64,000 nucleotides of DNA, from positions 1-64,000 of the forward strand of contig JBBQSU010000001.1 in assembly GCA_038234815.1 (NCBI GenBank), in the 5' to 3' direction. The notes beneath the pieces are model-generated. The model made no database searches and was not told where the DNA came from. It saw only the letters and a list, made by a program, of their open reading frames with translations. Below, piece after piece: positions 43,522 through 51,405 of this stretch (position 1 is the first letter of the stretch; each line of letters opens with the position of its first letter). The DNA comes from JBBQSU01 sp038234815. Its GTDB lineage: Bacteria; Planctomycetota; Phycisphaerae; Tepidisphaerales; Tepidisphaeraceae. The position numbers and the translations under genes were made by a program.

Positions 43522-43776
43522 ATGGGAAAAAAGCAGCATAACGTCCCCAAGACTTTTGAAGAAGGCCTACACGAACTAGAGCAGATTCTTGCCGAGATCG
43601 AAGCCGGGCAGGTTGGGCTGGAGCAAAGCCTGGTGAAGTATGAGCGGGGGATGTATCTGCTGGGGTTTTGCCGCGCGATCCTCGGTCAGGCCGAGAAGCA
43701 GATCGAGGAATTGACCGCCGGGGGCGAAGCCACGCCGGCTGCGGAAACCACCGAGACCAAGCCGGCAGAGCCATGA
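43522..43776 (+). CDS. xseB: Exodeoxyribonuclease VII small subunit
   Basis: The 84-residue protein matches XseB. KTFEEGLHELEQILAEIEAG and QVGLEQSLVKYERGMYLLGFC are the conserved small-subunit helices, and an acidic Ala/Thr/Glu tail follows. It binds XseA in a nuclease that degrades single-stranded DNA to oligonucleotides; xseA is not in the window. ATG 43522 was chosen because the conserved region starts just after it. Its TGA overlaps the polyprenyl synthase ATG, the arrangement found in many bacteria (xseB-ispA). Confidence 0.93.
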   Translation: MGKKQHNVPKTFEEGLHELEQILAEIEAGQVGLEQSLVKYERGMYLLGFCRAILGQAEKQIEELTAGGEATPAAETTETKPAEP

Positions 43777-44657
43777 ACTCAGCGGACACTATTCTTCGGC
43801 AGACGGCCCAGCGTGTTAATGAATTTCTCGCTTCGCTGCGCCATTGCTACGTGGGTGCCCCGCCGAAGTTGCTGGACGCCATTGAATACAGCCTGCTGGC
43901 GGGGGGCAAGCGCCTGCGGCCGGCTTTAGTAGTGGAATCGGCACGGGCTTGTTCGGGCGAAGCGCCAACACGGGATGTCATCACCGCCGCCGGCGCAATC
44001 GAGATGATCCACACGTTTTCGCTGGTTCACGACGACCTGCCGGCAATGGATAACGACGACCTGCGTCGCGGAAGGCCCACCAATCACAAGGTTTTCGGCG
44101 AAGCGCACGCGATTCTGGCTGGCGACTCGATGATGACCATGGCCTTTGAACTGCTGACGGCGTTGGAGGACGTGCCCTTGGGGAACCGGCTGGTGGCCGA
44201 ACTGGCCCGCGCGGCCGGGCCGGACGGCATGATCGGCGGGCAGGTGCTGGACATCGACGGCGAGGGGATGCAGTTGTCGCTTGACGAACTCAAGCAAATG
44301 CACCGATTCAAAACCGGCGCGCTGCTCCGGTGCGCCTGCCGGATGGGGGCAATGTGTGGCAAAGCGTCGGCGGAGCAACTTCAAAAGCTGACGGAGTTCG
44401 GCCAGCATCTTGGGCTGGCGTTTCAAATTGTCGATGACATTCTCGATGTCACCAGCACGGCTGAAGTGATGGGCAAGGCCACCGGCAAGGACGCCGAGCG
44501 CGGGAAAAACACGTTTCCGGGGCTGATGGGCCTGGAAAAAAGCCAGTCCGAGGCGGCCCGGCATGCGCAGGGCGCGATCGACGCGCTGGCGGATTTTTCG
44601 GAATCGGCCGATCGGCTGCGGGTCTTGGCGCGGTTTGTCACCGAGCGCCGGGCCTGA
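43773..44657 (+). CDS. ispA: Polyprenyl (farnesyl/geranyl) diphosphate synthase
   Basis: The 294-residue enzyme condenses isopentenyl diphosphate with allylic diphosphates. Its first Asp-rich motif is DDLPAMDNDD (about 87-96) followed by RRGRPTNHKVFG; the second is DDILD (about 221). GGKRLRPALV near 42 is the IPP-binding region. Two residues lie between the first aspartate pair and the following Met/Asp, as in bacterial FPP synthases. It starts within the xseB stop (ATGA). The product is probably C15 or C20, feeding undecaprenyl carriers and menaquinone. Confidence 0.93.
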   Translation: MNSADTILRQTAQRVNEFLASLRHCYVGAPPKLLDAIEYSLLAGGKRLRPALVVESARACSGEAPTRDVITAAGAIEMIHTFSLVHDDLPAMDNDDLRRGRPTNHKVFGEAHAILAGDSMMTMAFELLTALEDVPLGNRLVAELARAAGPDGMIGGQVLDIDGEGMQLSLDELKQMHRFKTGALLRCACRMGAMCGKASAEQLQKLTEFGQHLGLAFQIVDDILDVTSTAEVMGKATGKDAERGKNTFPGLMGLEKSQSEAARHAQGAIDALADFSESADRLRVLARFVTERRA

Positions 44658-44772
44658 CATATCTCTGGCTGAACATGAATTCGCTTGCACATGCGATTTC
44701 GCGCTTATTTCACGCTCATTTCATATAGCCGTCGCAAAATACCCGTGAATGATTAACACAAAGGAGTCAGCG

Positions 44773-45090
44773 ATGCAGTCATTACGTGTGCATTGGGCGG
44801 GTCCGGGGTTGATGGTATCCAATGCGATGGAGCGCTTGGGAATACCCGTTTTACTCAGTTCGGGCGCGATGGGAGTTGCAGATCTTCCGCCGGCGGTGCG
44901 AACGACTCTGCGCCGCGAGGCCGCTACGGCCAAAGTGGAAGAGATTCGCAAGGATGGCACCGCCACGCTGGTTGTTTATGAGATCGATGCCTCTACGGGC
45001 GGACAGCGGTTTTGCCTGAGGATTGCCGAAGACGGCCGTCGGTTGGCCAAGAAAGCCATCAAGCGGCAATACACGGTTCCGCTGGCCTGA
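44773..45090 (+). CDS. Small PepSY-like protein
   Basis: The 105-residue protein starts at ATG 44773 after AAAGGAG, one of the strongest ribosome-binding sites in the window. Residues 35-95 (LPPAVRTTLRREAATAKVEEI then a TATLVVYEIDA strand) resemble a PepSY-like helix-sheet unit. There is no clear signal peptide, although residues 8-30 are moderately hydrophobic. It lies alone between ispA and the convergent mqnE. Function unknown. Confidence 0.75.
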   Translation: MQSLRVHWAGPGLMVSNAMERLGIPVLLSSGAMGVADLPPAVRTTLRREAATAKVEEIRKDGTATLVVYEIDASTGGQRFCLRIAEDGRRLAKKAIKRQYTVPLA

Positions 45091-45112
45091 CGGGCAGAGC
45101 ACTAACGCCCAC

Positions 45113-46270
45113 TTAAGCCGGCGTTAGTTCCGCAGTCGGCCGTGTCATCGGTCGATAAAGCGTATCGCGCTCGACGGCGACGAACCCGGCCTCGTGGGTC
45201 AGGCGCAGGATGTCACTGACGTGCAATTCCTGGTGGGTATTGTCCGGCTGCTGCTTAGTGATGTCATACCACACAACGGTGCCGTCGAGATCGTCGCAGC
45301 CCCAGCTTAAAGCCACTTGCGATAACCCCACGCCCTGCATGATCCAGAAGGCTTTCACGTGTGGCACGTTGTCCAACATCAGTCGAGCAATGGCCAGCGT
45401 TTTCAGATCGGTTAGGCCGGTCGGGCCGGGCAGGTGGCCAAGCTCGCTGCCGTCGGGAATGAAACTGAGCGGGATAACACAGTTAAAATGCGCCCGCGCA
45501 TCGGCCAGCGACTGCGCTTGAAGCTCGCGGAGCTTAATTAGATGCCCGACGCGCTCCGGGATGTTTTCCACGTGGCCATAGAGCATGGTCGCGTTGGTGA
45601 AAATCCCCAGCGCGTGTGCCGTGCGATGCACTTCAAACCAACGGTCAGCGCGGACTTTGCCTTTAAAGACTTCGTCATGCACGCGGTCGTCGAAAATTTC
45701 TGCACCGCCACCGGGGAGCGATCCCAACCCGGCCTGGCGCAAGGCCGAAAGCACCTCGCCGACGCTCATCCGGCTTAATCGCGAAAAATGGACGATTTCG
45801 ATGGCAGTGAAAGCCTTGATATGCAATTGGGGCCGCGCTCGCTTGATCCCGCGAAGCATGTCCAGGTAATAGTCGAATTTCAGCCAGGGGTGCAGCCCGC
45901 CGACGATATGCACCTCGGTCGCGCCGGCGTCTGCGGCCTTTTCGGCGATGCCGACCACCTGTTCCACCGGCATTTCATAAGCCCCTTCTTCGCCGCGTTT
46001 GCGATAGAAACTGCAAAATTTGCAACTCAGGGCGCACACATTGGTGTAATTGATATGCCGGTTGCGATTGAAATAGGCCTTATTGCCGTGCAGCCGCGTG
46101 CGCACATGATGAGCCATGCGGCCAATGCCAAAAAGGTCGCGGCTCTGATACAGGGCCACGCCATCTTCGGCGCTCAGCGCTTCGCCGCGCAAGACTTTAT
46201 CCGCGATCGGGCGGAGTTTGGGATCGGCCACAGCAACGGGCTGGTTCATCGGGCCAAGTATAGCGCTCAA
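45113..46270 (-). CDS. mqnE: Aminofutalosine synthase (radical SAM)
   Basis: The 385-residue protein has the radical-SAM cluster CxxxCxxC at Cys79, Cys83 and Cys86 in NYTNVCALSCKFCSFYRKRG. HIVGGLHPWLKFDYYLDML and LPGGGAEIFDDRVHDEVF also occur. This wording fits MqnE (futalosine pathway, first radical step) better than MqnC, which has a different loop around the GGLHP motif. The enzyme makes aminodeoxyfutalosine on the way to menaquinone, the likely donor pool for nrfH. A second ATG at 46249 is an alternative start. No other mqn gene is in the window. Confidence 0.92.
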   Translation of the reverse strand: MSAILGPMNQPVAVADPKLRPIADKVLRGEALSAEDGVALYQSRDLFGIGRMAHHVRTRLHGNKAYFNRNRHINYTNVCALSCKFCSFYRKRGEEGAYEMPVEQVVGIAEKAADAGATEVHIVGGLHPWLKFDYYLDMLRGIKRARPQLHIKAFTAIEIVHFSRLSRMSVGEVLSALRQAGLGSLPGGGAEIFDDRVHDEVFKGKVRADRWFEVHRTAHALGIFTNATMLYGHVENIPERVGHLIKLRELQAQSLADARAHFNCVIPLSFIPDGSELGHLPGPTGLTDLKTLAIARLMLDNVPHVKAFWIMQGVGLSQVALSWGCDDLDGTVVWYDITKQQPDNTHQELHVSDILRLTHEAGFVAVERDTLYRPMTRPTAELTPA

Positions 46271-46362
46271 TCGGGCTGATGTCTTGGGGCGACGGGCAAA
46301 GTTGATCTGAATGATCGGCCAGAGAGTTGGCTGGATTTATCACTAGATCGTACCATGCGAGG

Positions 46363-46851
46363 ATGAGTACGGTTTTCCCAGCCAAGGTGCTGTCGCAGAT
46401 TTCGCCCGAGGCCCGCCTGGCGGTGGTGGCTACGCGTTGGAATGTTGCTGTCGTTGATGAACTGCTGGCCGGCTGCCTGCGCCGGCTCGGCGAACTAAAC
46501 ATCGACGCCTCGCGCGTACGCGTCGAGCGCGTGCCGGGGGCGTTTGAATTGCCCGTCGCGGCCAAGCTGCTGGCCCGCACGGGCAGGTATTCTGCCGTCA
46601 TCTGCCTCGGATGCGTGGTGCGGGGTGATACGCCGCATTTTGACTATGTGGCCGGGGAATCGGCCCGCGGAATTCAGCAAGTGGCCATCGACGAATCAAT
46701 CCCGGTGATTTTCGGTGTTTTGACCACAAACACGCAGCAACAGGCCCTTGACCGCACGGGCGGACCGCACGGTCACGCCGGCGAACGCGCCGCCGAAGCG
46801 GCGCTGGAGATGATCGCACTGGCCCAGCGGTGTGCCACGACGAGCGATTGA
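46363..46851 (+). CDS. ribH: 6,7-dimethyl-8-ribityllumazine synthase
   Basis: The 162-residue protein matches RibH. VVATRWNVAVVDELLAGC, RVPGAFELPVAAKLL (substrate loop), CLGCVVRGDTPHFDYVAGES (with the catalytic His) and PVIFGVLTTNTQQQALDR are all present. It condenses ribitylaminouracil with dihydroxybutanone phosphate in riboflavin synthesis and forms 60-mer or pentameric shells. ATG 46363 is used; an earlier in-frame start at 46327 lacks a better site. The hexapeptide gene starts one base after its stop. Confidence 0.95.
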   Translation: MSTVFPAKVLSQISPEARLAVVATRWNVAVVDELLAGCLRRLGELNIDASRVRVERVPGAFELPVAAKLLARTGRYSAVICLGCVVRGDTPHFDYVAGESARGIQQVAIDESIPVIFGVLTTNTQQQALDRTGGPHGHAGERAAEAALEMIALAQRCATTSD

Positions 46852-46852
46852 T

Positions 46853-47401
46853 ATGCCTGCGCGGGGCGCGGTTTTTTCCATCGAGAAGTTCATGGCCTTA
46901 TTCAAACGAAGTACATCGGGTGTTTTTCTGGCTTACAACGCCACCGCCACCGGCGAGGTATCCATTGGGGAGCAGTCCAGCCTGTGGTTTAATGCCGTGG
47001 TTCGCGGGGACGTGGCCCCGGTTCAGATCGGCCGGCGAGTGAACGTGCAGGATTGCGCCGTCGTACATTGTGACACCGGCGTGCCCAACGTGATCGAAGA
47101 CGACGTGGTGATCGGCCACGGCGCGATCGTGCATGGCGCGTTCGTGGGTTACGGCTCGCTCATCGGAATGGGCGCAACCGTGCTGGGGCAAAGCCGAATC
47201 GGCCGCGAGTGCCTCATTGCCGCCGGCGCGGTGGTCCCGCCGGGGCTGATCGTGCCCGATCGTCATGTGGTGATGGGTGTGCCGGGCAAGGTGGTTCGGC
47301 CGATCAAGGATTCGGAATTGCAATACATGCAGCGGCTGGTCACGCATTACGTTGAACTGGCCGAGAAATACGTTCGTGGTGAATTCAAGGCGTTTGAATG
47401 A
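46853..47401 (+). CDS. Gamma-carbonic-anhydrase-like hexapeptide protein
   Basis: The 182-residue protein is a left-handed beta-helix of the gamma-CA/PaaY/YrdA family. SLWFNAVVRGDVAPVQIG is followed by NVQDCAVVHCDTG, DDVVIGHGAIVHGAFVGYGS and GMGATVLGQSRIG. The three zinc-ligand-like histidines (VVHC, IGHG, VHGA) are visible. The family includes zinc hydratases and CoA-dependent transferases; the substrate is not evident. ATG 46853 is preceded by the ribH stop. The 3' end overlaps the next gene as ATGA. Confidence 0.9.
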   Translation: MPARGAVFSIEKFMALFKRSTSGVFLAYNATATGEVSIGEQSSLWFNAVVRGDVAPVQIGRRVNVQDCAVVHCDTGVPNVIEDDVVIGHGAIVHGAFVGYGSLIGMGATVLGQSRIGRECLIAAGAVVPPGLIVPDRHVVMGVPGKVVRPIKDSELQYMQRLVTHYVELAEKYVRGEFKAFE

Positions 47402-49215
47402 ATCGAGTGTTCCGGGCTTGGCTGGTGGGGATGACCGGGCTGCTTCTGGTGGCCCGGGTGGATGCCGCGCGTTTTGTGCTGTCGGGCCAGACGCTCGGTT
47501 CAAGGAATGCGCTTCAGGTCATCCAGGTGGATATCGAGCAGCGGAATCTGGTCGACGCCGTTACCAAGATTGAAGCCCTCTTGGCCGAGCAATCCGACAC
47601 GCTGGTGGCTGTGGATGACGACGTGCAAATGCGCTTTGCCGACGCGATCGAGCAACTGGTGGCGGCCAACCGGCAGGACCTGATTGCCGAATACGACAAG
47701 AAGTTCGGGACGACGGCCCAAGCGGCACTGGGGCTGGTTCTTGCCGGACCGGACAAGAGCGTGGCGTCGCTGGTGTCGGTGGCGCACCGGTTTCCGGTCA
47801 GCAGCGTGGCGGGGCAGGCGTTTGGCGCCGCAGCCAGACGCGCCGCCGAACTGGGCGATGCGCCCGCGGCCGCGGAGTTGTATACCTTGAGCGTGTCTCG
47901 CGGGGGCAACGACGCCAAGGCGCTGGCGGCGCTAAAGCCAATAGTGCATGTCGCATCCCAAGTGCAAAGTGTGCCGTTTGAAGCGACGTGGTATGGCCTG
48001 CTGACGCAATACGGAGGGATCAAGTCCTTTCCGGTTCGGTTCGACGATCGCACGCTGTTCGTGGGAGATCGGTTCGTGCTGCTGCTTCGGCCCAATGGCA
48101 CGACTGCTTGGATCAGCGCCACGCAGAAGCCTTGGGACGGCGCGGTGCGTGGCGATATACCGGTCGATGCCGGCCGCGGGCCGATCTATCAGCCGGCTCT
48201 CTACAGCGACTACACGGGCGTGCCGCTGGTGGTGCTCGTGCGCCAGCCGGCGCATGATAATCCCCGCGGAGCCGTACGGGCGATCCGCGCGTCCGACGGC
48301 CGATCGCTTTGGACGACCGAATCCGACCCGGCGCTGACAGGCATGAACTTCGTTGGCGTGCCCACGCTGGCTGGGCGCGTGGCTTACACCGTCGCGGTCG
48401 AGCAATTCGCGCGGCAAAGCAATCTGGTGGTGGTGGCGCAAGACGTGGCATCGGGGCGCTTGATCTGGCAGCGGCAGTTCGGCACGCAGATCGGTCCGGA
48501 CCAGATCAAGGAAGACTGGCGAAACCGGGATTTGGAGGATTTCTGGCGACTGGGCGCGATCGGCATTTCTGAAGACCGGTTGTATGTCGTCGCCAATGTC
48601 GGCAGCGTCGTCTGCATTGATCGCTTTGACGGAAAACTACGCTGGCTTCGTCCTTACGACGCTCCGGCGACGGACAATCGGCAATTGCGAAAATATCGAG
48701 AGCTGCGCCTGGCCGGGCGGACTGCGGTCGTCCCGCTGCATAATTTTCAGATCCTGCGATATCGCAATACCCCGCAGGTGAGCAGCGCGGGGCTGATGGT
48801 TGCCCCGCAGGATTCACCTGCGGTATTTGGCGTGGATCTACATAGTGGTCGGATGCTCTGGCATCGCGAGCTTAATGGCACGCTGTTTGGCGCGCTTGGG
48901 TCAAGTGTGCTGGCGACGGGCGAGCAAATCGAAGCAATTGATGGCGGCACAGGCAAGGCCGTTTGGATCTGGCACCCCGAGGGGTCGCGCTTGACCGGCC
49001 CGGCGGTGCTTCGGGGGAACCAGGTGCTGGTGCAAACCTCGGCGGGGCTGATGGCGCTGTCGGCAGAGAAGGGCGAAGTGGTTAGGCCCCCAGCGGATGA
49101 ACCAAACCTGCGCAAATTCATGGAATTCAATTCCACCCGCGCGGCGTTGGCCGGCGCCGGCCTGAGCGGTGCCTTCGGGGCACCGAAAGACCTGGGCGCG
49201 ATCGACAAGCCCTGA
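47398..49215 (+). CDS. Exported PQQ-type beta-propeller protein
   Basis: The 605-residue protein has a Sec signal (about 1-23). A helical region follows (about 40-190: a TPR-like, Ala-rich stretch), then a quinoprotein-type propeller with blade turns such as IRASDGRSLWTTESD, DVASGRLIWQRQFG, DRFDGKLRWLRPYD, DLHSGRMLWHRELNG and DGGTGKAVWIWHPEG. PQQ ligand and catalytic residues of alcohol dehydrogenases are not evident, so a structural or BamB-like binding role is likely. It is coupled to the gamma-CA-like gene. A 135-base gap separates it from the MoxR operon. Confidence 0.87.
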   Translation: MNRVFRAWLVGMTGLLLVARVDAARFVLSGQTLGSRNALQVIQVDIEQRNLVDAVTKIEALLAEQSDTLVAVDDDVQMRFADAIEQLVAANRQDLIAEYDKKFGTTAQAALGLVLAGPDKSVASLVSVAHRFPVSSVAGQAFGAAARRAAELGDAPAAAELYTLSVSRGGNDAKALAALKPIVHVASQVQSVPFEATWYGLLTQYGGIKSFPVRFDDRTLFVGDRFVLLLRPNGTTAWISATQKPWDGAVRGDIPVDAGRGPIYQPALYSDYTGVPLVVLVRQPAHDNPRGAVRAIRASDGRSLWTTESDPALTGMNFVGVPTLAGRVAYTVAVEQFARQSNLVVVAQDVASGRLIWQRQFGTQIGPDQIKEDWRNRDLEDFWRLGAIGISEDRLYVVANVGSVVCIDRFDGKLRWLRPYDAPATDNRQLRKYRELRLAGRTAVVPLHNFQILRYRNTPQVSSAGLMVAPQDSPAVFGVDLHSGRMLWHRELNGTLFGALGSSVLATGEQIEAIDGGTGKAVWIWHPEGSRLTGPAVLRGNQVLVQTSAGLMALSAEKGEVVRPPADEPNLRKFMEFNSTRAALAGAGLSGAFGAPKDLGAIDKP

Positions 49216-49350
49216 CTATTTCGGCCGTGCCGGATGCGAGTTTGTCTCTTTCTTCTTCAACGGCGTTATACTTAGACGGTACTAAATCGGCGGCCCCGAT
49301 TCGCGGGCATGTTAAAGTTGAAAAAACGCAACTGGTGAGGATTTTATCCA

Positions 49351-50385
49351 ATGAGTACGTCCACCCCGGCCCCGGCCAAGCAGACTGATGCCGATCTTCA
49401 GGCCGTGCAAAACCTCAAGCTGGCCTATTCCACGATCAAGTCCGAACTTTCAAAGGTGATCGTTGGCCAGGAAGAAGTGCTCGACCAAGTCCTGATATCG
49501 ATTTTTTCAAAGGGGCATGCGCTGCTGGTGGGCGTGCCGGGTCTGGCGAAGACATTGATGATTTCTTCGCTTGCGCAAACGCTGCACCTTTCATTTAAGC
49601 GCATACAGTTTACGCCCGACCTGATGCCCTCGGACATCACCGGCACTGAGGTGATTTATCAAAACCCCGAGACCAACGAGCGGCAGTTCAAGTTTTTACG
49701 CGGACCCATCTTCGCCAACATCGTCCTCGCTGACGAAATCAATCGAACCCCGCCCAAGACGCAGGCCGCGATGCTTGAAGCCATGCAGGAGCGCCGCGTG
49801 ACAGTGGGCGGCACCGAGCATCGCCTGCCCGAGCCGTTTTTTGTTCTGGCGACGCAAAATCCGGTCGAGCAGGAAGGCACTTATCCGCTGCCCGAAGCCC
49901 AGCTCGATCGGTTCATGTTCATGATTAAAGTGGATTATCCGACGGCCGCCCAGGAACGATTGATTATGAAGATGGGGACGGGTACTGGCGGTCAGAAGAT
50001 TCAGCCGGTGCTGGGCGCTGAGGAAATCGGCGTTTTACAGCACACGGTGCGCAGGATGCCCGTAGCGGATCACATTTTCGCCTACGCGCAAAAACTGGTT
50101 CGGGTGACCCGACCCAAGACGCCCGAGGCGCTGGATTTCGTGAACAAGTGGCTGACCTGGGGCGCCGGCCCGCGGGCCAGCCTGAATCTCATCCTCGCGG
50201 CCAAGGCCCGGGCGATTCTCAACGGGCAATTCCATGTCAGCGCCGAAGACGTTGCGGCCGTGGCGCCGGGCATCTTTCGTCATCGCCTGGCCCTGAATTT
50301 TGCCGCCCAAAGCGAAAGCATCACCACCGACGCCATCACCGAAAAAGTGCTGGCCGCGATCCCCAAGGACAAAAAACTGGATTGA
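49351..50385 (+). CDS. MoxR-family AAA+ ATPase
   Basis: The 344-residue ATPase has Walker A GVPGLAKT (61-68), QFTPDLMPSDITG, Walker B ANIVLADEINRTPPKTQAAML, EAMQERRVTVGG and the sensor-1 region VLATQNPVEQEGTYPLPEAQLDRF (given here as a region, about 168-192). These are diagnostic for MoxR. MoxR ATPases act as chaperones for metal- or peptide-binding VWA partners. GAGG precedes the ATG. It is the first gene of the DUF58-VWA operon. Confidence 0.94.
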   Translation: MSTSTPAPAKQTDADLQAVQNLKLAYSTIKSELSKVIVGQEEVLDQVLISIFSKGHALLVGVPGLAKTLMISSLAQTLHLSFKRIQFTPDLMPSDITGTEVIYQNPETNERQFKFLRGPIFANIVLADEINRTPPKTQAAMLEAMQERRVTVGGTEHRLPEPFFVLATQNPVEQEGTYPLPEAQLDRFMFMIKVDYPTAAQERLIMKMGTGTGGQKIQPVLGAEEIGVLQHTVRRMPVADHIFAYAQKLVRVTRPKTPEALDFVNKWLTWGAGPRASLNLILAAKARAILNGQFHVSAEDVAAVAPGIFRHRLALNFAAQSESITTDAITEKVLAAIPKDKKLD

Positions 50386-50468
50386 TGCCCGAGCAAAAAT
50401 CGCGTGGGTTTTCAGCACTCTTTGCGGCTGGAATGGCCGGCGGATCATTTTTAAGTCACAAGCGATAG
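50385..50468 (+). CDS. Possible 27-residue peptide between moxR and DUF58
   Basis: An ATG that shares its A with the TGA of the MoxR gene (TGATG) opens 27 codons (MPEQKSRGFSALFAAGMAGG, then SFLSHKR), ending four bases before the DUF58 start. The short hydrophobic centre recalls a tiny membrane peptide. Support is limited to the coupling geometry. It may simply be leader sequence. Confidence 0.25.
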   Translation: MPEQKSRGFSALFAAGMAGGSFLSHKR

Positions 50469-50471
50469 ACC

Positions 50472-51401
50472 ATGGCAGAGCCGACGCAATCGTTGCTAGA
50501 CCCAGAAACCATCAGCCGCGCCGAGGCGCTGGGCATCAACGCGCGCTTGATCGTCGAGGGGTTCATGGCCGGCGAGCACAAGTCGCCGTTCCGGGGCTTT
50601 GCCATTGAATTCACGCAACACCGGGAATACGTTCCCGGCGACGACACCCGGCATTTGGATTGGAAAGTGCTGGGTCGCACCGACCGGTATTATCTGAAAC
50701 AGTACGAGCAGGAGACCAACTACGTCGGGCATATCCTCATCGACGGCAGCGAGTCGATGAAATATGGTTCGAAGGTGGGTGCGCGAAACAAGGACGACGG
50801 CGCGGGCATCCGCAAGATCGACTATGCCAAGCAAATGGCCGCCTGCCTGGCTTACCTGATTCTCTTGCAGCGCGACGCCACGGCGCTGGCGGTCTTTGAT
50901 TCCAAGGTGCAGACCTACATTCCGCGCACTGGAAACCTGGCCTCGATCCACAACATCATGTCCGCGTTGGCCGCCTACGAGCCGACGGGCAAGACTTCGA
51001 TCGCAGCCGTGCTGCATGACATGGCCGGACAGATCAAGCGTAAGGGAATCGTCATTCTCATCAGCGATCTGTTGGACGATGAGAGCGGAATTCTCGAGGG
51101 AATTCAGCACCTGCGGTTTGGCGGCAATGAAGTGGTGGTATTTCATACGATGGACCCGTACGAACTGGAGTTTCCGTTCCGGGGTATGGTGGAATTTGAC
51201 GGGCTTGAGGGGCTGGAACGACAGACCACCCGGCCGGCCGAGATTCGCAAGAGCTACCTGCGCGAACTGGAGCAGTTTCAAACCCGTCTGCGCGAAGGCT
51301 GCGAGCGGAATCAGGTGCATTACGTTTTAGTGAATACCGCCCATCCGCTCCATGAAGTGCTGAGCGGGTATCTGGCCTTTAGACACAGGACCGTTCGCTA
51401 G
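50472..51401 (+). CDS. DUF58 protein (MoxR partner)
   Basis: The 309-residue protein has the DUF58 core: KSPFRGFAIEFTQHREYVPG, then DDTRHLDWKVLGRTDRYYLK, followed by a VWA-like part with LIDGSESMKYG (a DGSESM metal-site motif, about 90-100). Such proteins nearly always follow MoxR and precede VWA membrane proteins, and they probably form the soluble bridge between the ATPase and the membrane complex. No membrane segment is present, unlike many DUF58 proteins. Start ATG 50472. Confidence 0.94.
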   Translation: MAEPTQSLLDPETISRAEALGINARLIVEGFMAGEHKSPFRGFAIEFTQHREYVPGDDTRHLDWKVLGRTDRYYLKQYEQETNYVGHILIDGSESMKYGSKVGARNKDDGAGIRKIDYAKQMAACLAYLILLQRDATALAVFDSKVQTYIPRTGNLASIHNIMSALAAYEPTGKTSIAAVLHDMAGQIKRKGIVILISDLLDDESGILEGIQHLRFGGNEVVVFHTMDPYELEFPFRGMVEFDGLEGLERQTTRPAEIRKSYLRELEQFQTRLREGCERNQVHYVLVNTAHPLHEVLSGYLAFRHRTVR

Positions 51402-51405
51402 CAAA

